Source: Rhizopus arrhizus
Taxonomy: Eukaryota > Mucoromycota > Mucoromycetes > Mucorales > Rhizopodaceae
NCBI GenBank assembly: GCA_024220505.1
Contig: JAKZZE010000011.1
Coordinates: 62,001-126,000, forward strand
DNA length: 64,000 nucleotides
Direction: 5' to 3'
Part shown: positions 56,150 through 64,000 of the stretch, one piece after another
Layout: each line of letters opens with the position of its first letter
Position numbering within the stretch: the first letter of the stretch is position 1
Program-made: the position numbers and the translations under genes
Notes under the pieces: model-generated
The model's database searches: none
What the model was told of the DNA's origin: nothing
Seen by the model: only the letters and a program-made list of their open reading frames with translations

Positions 56150-56937
56150 TAGGCTAGACATGCAACAGTATGCTTTAGTTACCGAAAATCTTTACAAGGA
56201 TGGACACCTTATTGGCATGGCTTACCGCGTTAAAAATGATAACTCTAAGGATATGACTAATGAAGACCTAAAACATGACATTATAAAGAACGCTCGGGTT
56301 ATTGAAAACCTGATTGGTGTAGCGCCTAAATATGTTCGTCTTCACTATACAAAAGAAAAGGATATTCGAGTAGAAAGGACTTTAGCAGAGCTTGGGTTTG
56401 TGACCGTCGGATACAATCTGGACAGTCAGGATTACCTAAAGAAGAACACTACAGGTCCAGACTCAGTTCCAGATATCTACTCAAAGACTTTGAAAAACTT
56501 TAAGGAAAAGTACAATGAAAAGGGATCCTTTATTTCCATTCATTATGATGGGCCTCACTCAAGTTCTTTGGATTCAATAGGTCACATTGTGAACACTATT
56601 GAAGGAGAGGGTTACATGATGGTCAGATTAGATGGTTGCATGAATGATGAAAAGCCCTACAAAAAATGTAAGATAATTGATTATACAAAAAGTGGAGTGA
56701 ATAACACTTCTTCTAATAGCATCAGAAAGCAAAGAGTATACTTTTGATCAGTTTTCTTATAAGCAGCAAAATTATCATCAAGGCCAGAAGTTTGTAAATA
56801 TGGATCCTTCGCCTAATGGTGATAATACTGGAAGCAAATCTGCAGAAAGCCGAGGTATTTCTGGTAGAGATCAAAGCTCTCTCTTCATGATGTTGTTAAT
56901 TGCTGGTACTTCGATTGCTTTTTTGCTTATAATTTGA
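55142..56937 (+). CDS. Polysaccharide-deacetylase-like pseudoenzyme with GPI-type tail
   Basis: Five exons (55142-55523, 55591-55916, 55975-56063, 56153-56667, 56720-56937), about 509 aa. A hydrophobic N-terminal region is consistent with a signal anchor. Next is an acidic/Pro-rich part with a tandem repeat of 15 residues (VQATLAPETTLILQP type, 55596-55703). The NodB fold follows: ALTYSEGPSDATAKIARQL, ASFFINSTW, KDGHLIGMAY, YVRLHYT, and SFISIHYDGPHSSS near the end. The chitin-deacetylase motif TFDDGP is TYSEGP here and H(S/T)xxH is replaced by AYRVKND, so both metal-binding motifs are missing. The C-terminus (SSLFMMLLIAGTSIAFLLII) looks like a GPI-attachment signal. Probably a wall- or membrane-anchored binding protein, not an enzyme. 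The ATG at 55142 is uncertain. Confidence 0.78.
55596..55703 (+). repeat. 45-bp tandem repeat in deacetylase-like gene
   Basis: Units start at 55596, 55641 and 55686 (GTTCAAGCTACC each time), the third partial. In frame, so copy changes would alter the length of the Pro/Thr linker without breaking the protein. Confidence 0.8.
56112..56148. repeat. 37-nt poly(T) forming the pyrimidine tract of an intron acceptor
   Basis: The tract runs to GTAG at 56149-56152, the acceptor of the third intron of the deacetylase-like gene. It may serve as an unusually long polypyrimidine tract. Confidence 0.85.
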
Positions 56938-57141
56938 GCGTACGACAGTAGTGCTATATCACACCGTCTTTAACAATATTCCAATAAAAAGTTTTTTTGT
57001 TTTCACCTCTTTTATCTCAATAGATCAATATAAATAAACAGATCAATGTGCAAAACTAAAGTTTGCTTTATTATTCCATCTTTCATCTCATAAATTAAAA
57101 ATGAACTGATGGTTTGTATAAGCTTATAGCGTGATTTGGGC
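56938..57141. other. Convergent 3' spacer
   Basis: 204 bp between convergent stop codons; AATAAA-like signals on both strands. Confidence 0.5.
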
Positions 57142-58605
57142 TCAAAGCTTAGCTCCATTTATCTTGTTAATACCTCTTTCCATTAAGTCAACAGTATGCT
57201 CAGCAGATCCCCAGCTTGACTGAAAACCAAAGCCTCCATGTCCATAAGCATGAGTTACCAGCACTTTACGTCCCTTTTTTGTGTCTAAATATTGAAAATC
57301 TTTGTTATTAAATGGTCTTAATTTTCTAATTGTTATCGACTTACGAATGATATCATTCTCAAAGCGAGGACCACCTTTTCTGGTAGGCCTTAGACCAACA
57401 TTATATGCGACAATCTCTGGCTCACCATTTTGATACAACTCTGGGCAAAGCTTTTTTGTGAAAGCCAAGATTCGACGGTTTGTGTCTTCATCGGAGAACG
57501 GGTTACTATATTCAATCCATTTTTAGATAGGAACAGGAAGCCCGAAATCTTTATATCTTTTAAGTTTTATCATCTTACCTGTCATTTTCATCGCAAGTTC
57601 CACCCAGGATTGCAGTTCCATCAGATCTAGGAATAACATATGTTAGGCCGTGATCTCCTAATTGACATTATTAATTTGTCTTTTCTATGTGCAACAGTGA
57701 TGAGTCATTTTTAGTACCAACGTAGCTCAAGGTTCTTTTGACGTGTGGAGCCTTAACAACCAAGGTTTGTCCCCTTGTTGGATACAAAGCTTTATCTTTT
57801 ACTCCACCCATGTATTTAGACCCCAATCCTGTACAATTAATCAAAACGTCAACATCCTTATTTTGATCTGCGAACACTTTTATATCTCTTATAATCTTTT
57901 GCTCAATAGTTCCACCCAATTCTTTGAATTTAGTCTCCAGCCATTTCAGATACACGGGCGAATTGATTAATACTAGAAAAAACGTTATTTTACATGCTAA
58001 TTTTTCCCATGATCTTTTTATACCAGTTGTGTAATAATGGCCTATTTTGGCTCCTTCCGGTAATTCATCTTTTTCATTTAGAAAATTAAACTTTTTTGAA
58101 TTATCAACATACTATAAATTAGAGATAAAAATGTCCAAATGACTTACATCTTTAACTAAATTTTTAAACCATGGATCAGTACGATCTGGTGATAATGTTT
58201 GATAATAGTCATAACTTGGTACCACCATAACGCCTGTATCTAATAAATTGCTATTTTCAGCAATCTTTAAAAATTGTCTGTAACTTATTGCATCTAACTC
58301 TAAATTCTTATGTTAAATCAAAATCTAATATGTATAGAAGGAATTGCTTTACTTTGCAACATCGGATTATTATTTGGAGCCATTGTTCTCCAATGAGCGC
58401 CTTTTTACTAAAAGTCAATAATTGCTTAAATCTCCCTTTTTTTTTCTTTTGTACCTGCATATGGTGAAGTATATTGAATATCCATATCTCCTGGGACATG
58501 CTTTGCTATAATTTTGACATCATCATACCCTTTTTGCTTTAATAAAAGAGCAGTCGTAATACCAGTGACTCCAGCACCAATAACTATGATTTTAACTTGG
58601 GTCAT
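57142..58605 (-). CDS. D-amino-acid oxidase, peroxisomal
   Basis: FAD enzyme that oxidises D-amino acids to keto acids with release of ammonia and hydrogen peroxide. Eight exons (58605-58455, 58400-58353, 58299-58148, 58111-58024, 57972-57718, 57657-57579, 57505-57345, 57284-57142) give about 358 aa. Visible: the FAD-binding GAGVTGITTALLL at the N-terminus, YAGAHWR after it, LINCTGLGSKYMGGVKD, PTRGQTLVVKAP, DHGLTYVIPRSDGTAILGGT, LRPTRKGGPRFE and the C-terminal AYGHGGFGFQSSWGSAE signature. The last three residues are AKL, a PTS1-type peroxisomal signal. Because the introns are short, several alternative splice sites exist; the ones chosen keep the frame and match the family order. Substrate preference (D-Ala type versus D-Asp) cannot be judged. 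Confidence 0.85.
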
Positions 58606-59199
58606 AAAAAGAAAGAAAAAGACAAACTTATGTGGGCTACCATAGAGAAATTATATAAGTTTGCGGCGATCAAAATTTCTCAGCGTAAACAATGATTACT
58701 TTTTTTGCATAAACTTTTAGAATACTTTACAATAGTAAACCAGACCACTTTAAACGCTAATATGATTATAGTAATGAGTATTAATTTGCTATTATGCTTC
58801 TTTCTGAGCCTGTTATTTGTCGGTATTGCTTAAAACATAAAGGATAATTGACATCCTTGCTTAATTACATTACTTAAATACTACATAATCGTCTTCCACT
58901 TATAGGCGATATTCAATGAAGTTAAGCTATAAGGCGTTGTAAATGAGCTTACAATGATCTTGACCTTTCAAGTCGATGCTTGTACTTTGTTTAAGAAAGC
59001 AGAATACCATTCCAATACAAGATTCCTAAATTAAGAAATTGAACCTGTTATCAATGACTCATTAAGCGTCAATTGTATACATGGATTAACTAAACAACAA
59101 TCATTTATACATACCACATGCTAAAATTCAGCAATGTATAATCGTTTTTTTACATTATGGTGACAGTTAGAAAGCTTTGGAAGTACCAAATTTGCTCTT

Positions 59200-59230
<31 letters not shown>

Positions 59231-59956
59231 TTTGTTTGCTATAAATGACTGTGTGCTTTTTATCGTGATGGGATACACCGTTGACAATGTGCAACCCCAA
59301 AAGGCATTTATAATACAGATTCAGAAATAATCAGCAATTCCCATGTGTGTCAAGTCATTAGGTTACAGTGGTAGGTTGTTTAAGTACCGGTTTCTACATT
59401 TGATTTCATGCAAAAGCTATGCTTTTTATGATAAATACAGTTACCGTTTTCATACAGCTAGAATTCAAGAAGAATGCATATGAAGAAAAAGTTAAACTTG
59501 CTTAAGGTAATTGCTTTGGTAGCTAAAGTGCTTATTTACGCTGGTATGTAAACTTACTGCGTTCCTGAGACTATCAGCTTAAACTCAAAGCTGTCAATAG
59601 TGGTATTAAGTAGAAGCTTATAGAATTGATGCGATTTAAGTTAAAAAAAAAAGAAATCAATTTATCACAAAACCTTTTACTTGAAGATCCCAACAGTTTT
59701 CCTGCACAAGACATGCAACTTACAAGAGCGCCATTCCTGAAGAAGTATTGAAATTGAATTAGTCAACTTATTTGCTCTTTTTTAACGAATATGAAGAAAT
59801 TCAAAAATAAAACAATCTTGAATAATTTTATCAGTCATCAAACAAAAAAGACCGTTTCATCGTGACTTTGTGTTCGACTTTTATATAAACTGAGGTAGAA
59901 GACATTGCAAAAGCACCTTTTTCTTTCACGTAATCTCATAAAGAGCTATTATAACC
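58606..59956. other. AT-rich spacer, 1.35 kb
   Basis: Lies upstream of both the DAO gene (-) and the small gene at 59957 (+), so it should contain both promoters. A TATATAAA at 59882-59889 lies 68 bp before that ATG. No gene seen; a poly(T) around 59210-59229. Confidence 0.45.
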
Positions 59957-60241
59957 ATGTGTCATAGTACCATTGTACAACCAGAAGCACGTCGATCCCT
60001 TTCAAACTTACCACTAACGCTTGAACGAACCCAAGAGCACCAAAATCTATCAAATCAAGAACGATTGAACCAAAGCACCACGACACTAGTCAGTAATCAG
60101 ACATTCATTGGGCAGGAGGAAAATTGGCGTGTTAGTATTAGACGTGCCCAACGCGAAATTGATGACTCTATCAGAAACCAAGAAGAGTCATTAAATGATC
60201 TCTTCCGAAGAAGAGGTCTAATGGATCAGGTTCTCAAATAA
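59957..60241 (+). CDS. Small hypothetical charged protein
   Basis: A 94-aa intronless ORF with a plausible TATA box (59882-59889). The sequence is hydrophilic, Gln/Asn/Glu/Arg-rich; the C-terminal half (EENWRVSIRRAQREIDDSIR and following) looks like a single amphipathic helix, perhaps a coiled coil. No signal peptide or known domain. The promoter-like context and complete ATG-to-stop frame make it more likely real than chance. Confidence 0.45.
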   Translation: MCHSTIVQPEARRSLSNLPLTLERTQEHQNLSNQERLNQSTTTLVSNQTFIGQEENWRVSIRRAQREIDDSIRNQEESLNDLFRRRGLMDQVLK

Positions 60242-60681
60242 AGAATTGTTTGACATAATTGACATTGAAGCAATGATATGACTCTTTTTTTGCATATTCA
60301 TTTATATAATCAAACGTACTAAAGCCATTATGAAATAAACCACTGATTAATTTTTGCATAAAAAGTAACATGTTAATCTAATTCTGATATACTGCTTTTT
60401 TGAGCTAATCGATTACCTCAATGTTTAAGCCCAGTATTGAGGATAAGTTAGAAAAAAAAAATCTATAAGGAATGCTAACTGTCGACATATCAAAGTGTTG
60501 TAAGGATTTGTGATATGCGTTCTATGAATTTGATGATGCATGAAAAGCAAAATACTCCAAATGTTGAAACTGAGATAAATTGGGCATCAATCTCAGACTT
60601 TTTTTTTAAGAAAAAAAGGGGGGAGGGAGGAAAAACAATTGAAACACTCATTCTTTCTTTTTTTCTTTCTTTGTTTCAATA
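60242..60681. other. Spacer upstream of DED1 gene
   Basis: AT-rich; ends with a G-rich then pyrimidine-rich tract (60620-60675) right before the ATG. Likely promoter and 5' UTR. Confidence 0.5.
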
Positions 60682-63049
<2,368 letters not shown>

Positions 63050-63193
63050 AAGAAAATGACAAGTAATTTGATTGCTATATAAAAATTTGTATATAATGTA
63101 TCATTTTTATTTTTGCGATAAAGTTTAAACAAAAAAAAAAATAAAATAAAAAAAAATAGTGCAGTGAAAGTAAAAAGTTATGAAATTTATAGT

Positions 63194-63451
63194 TTAATCA
63201 ACTCTAGCCAGCAAACGATGAAGCGTTCGATGAACTTTTTCCAATTCATCAGATACTTGAGCAAGGCCTTCTTCCTCATAATGACCAGCATCAAAGGCAC
63301 CTTGACTATATTTAGAGTCAATTATTTGAAGTTTATCTTGAAGCTTCTCGATATCGTCAGCAGAATATTTGGTATAGGAAAGACGGTTGGATTCTCTTGC
63401 AATTTCCATAAGTTCTTGGTGAACTGCTTCAAGATTCTTTATCATAGGCAT
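63194..63451 (-). CDS. Small conserved-looking coiled-coil protein
   Basis: An 85-aa protein from ATG 63451 (the same frame continues upstream without domain-like sequence, so the internal ATG before PMIKN is preferred). Predominantly helical with heptad-like Leu/Ile (NLEAVHQELMEIARESNRLS, LQDKLQIIDSKYSQG, VSDELEKVHRTLHRLLARV). It could be a subunit of a small coiled-coil complex; I do not recognise the family. It is convergent with DED1 (144 bp between stop codons). Confidence 0.5.
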   Translation of the reverse strand: MPMIKNLEAVHQELMEIARESNRLSYTKYSADDIEKLQDKLQIIDSKYSQGAFDAGHYEEEGLAQVSDELEKVHRTLHRLLARVD

Positions 63452-64000
63452 TTTTAATAATTTGTGTATCGAGGAAAAAAAGGATAAAAAAAAGTTGTAT
63501 TTGTATGTGCAATGGTTTTTAAATAGATTTAAGCAAGGTTTCAAGAAAGGAGTGAGAAATTCATGCAATTCTTTTATTTCCATAAAGAGTAAAAAATTGT
63601 GATGTTGATTGACATGTTTAAAAAACGTATGATTAATAAGAGAATGGAACATCCTATTGATTATATTTAATCTGTATGTTCTTTAGAGTAAGATAATATA
63701 ATAAAAAGGGCCTATCTCCTTCATACTAAAAACTAATCAATAATTCAAGGGTTCATTTCTATAGCAACCATTTCAAAAAAAAAAAAAATGTATAAATCGT
63801 ATTTATTTCTAATATAGATTATCACAAAGACCATTGAAATAATATCCTTTTATATACTCATATGAAATGCATATTTCTTAAGGCTATATATTATAGTACT
63901 TTATTGGAATAAAATGCGTTCTTTTCATGCAAAAAGGGTTTTACAAAATTAATGCGAATCCTACTTTGTAAATAAACAACACCGTACAACAGAACAGTTT
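63452..64000. other. AT-rich end of window
   Basis: Promoter side of the small gene, then AT-rich DNA with a 15-nt A run at about 63774-63788; nothing else recognised. Confidence 0.5.

Overview
The window looks like nuclear DNA of an early-diverging fungus, most likely a mucoralean member of Mucoromycota. The evidence is AT-rich spacers, compact genes with short GT-AG introns (about 35-80 nt), long homopolymer tracts, fungal housekeeping genes, and mobile-element families (Fanzor, Tc1/mariner, LINE-type retroelements) known from these fungi. No bacterial operon, tRNA, rRNA or CRISPR array was seen. The species assignment is inference.

Layout: 1-7.2 kb is a graveyard of mobile elements. It holds a decayed Fanzor (RNA-guided nuclease of the TnpB superfamily), two IS630/mariner-type transposase relics, a 5'-truncated LINE and a short SINE-like element that hit the same target site, and another LINE scrap. 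From 8 to 18 kb is an intact gene block: an endophilin-like BAR-SH3 protein (+), a kinase-fold protein without catalytic residues (-), a large WDR62/MABP1-type WD40 scaffold (-) and a GT8 glycosyltransferase (-). A LINE with a 15-bp target duplication sits at 18.4-19.8 kb. From 21 to 26 kb lie the ER membrane complex subunit EMC7 (+), a gamma-butyrobetaine/trimethyllysine-type dioxygenase (+) and a Pho80-type cyclin (-). From 27.6 to 29.6 kb are two LINE pieces facing each other. RAT1/XRN2 nuclear 5'-3' exoribonuclease (+) fills 29.8-33.1 kb.

From 33.3 to 46 kb is a second mobile-element zone. It contains a MITE-like palindrome, a Tc1 relic riddled with stops whose frame runs into a RAT1-like Gly/Tyr tail, an IS630-like transposase with few lesions, an HTH plus serine-recombinase-like protein, several LINE pieces (one carrying a retroviral-type gag zinc knuckle), another Tc1 relic, a GT32 glycosyltransferase that looks functional, an unnamed degenerate gene, and a second Fanzor relic. 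About 6 kb after this is nearly featureless.

The last 12 kb is again normal gene space: a cytochrome P450 (-), a polysaccharide-deacetylase-like protein lacking its metal ligands and ending in a GPI-type tail (+), a D-amino-acid oxidase with a peroxisomal AKL terminus (-), a small charged protein (+), the DEAD-box helicase DED1/DDX3 (+) and a small coiled-coil protein (-).

The host genes form no obvious pathway; they are independent loci. The most interesting material is the two Fanzor relics beside mariner-type transposases, the recombinase-like gene, two pseudoenzymes (kinase and deacetylase), and the precise nested insertions. Exon borders were assigned by eye from GT-AG signals and reading-frame continuity.
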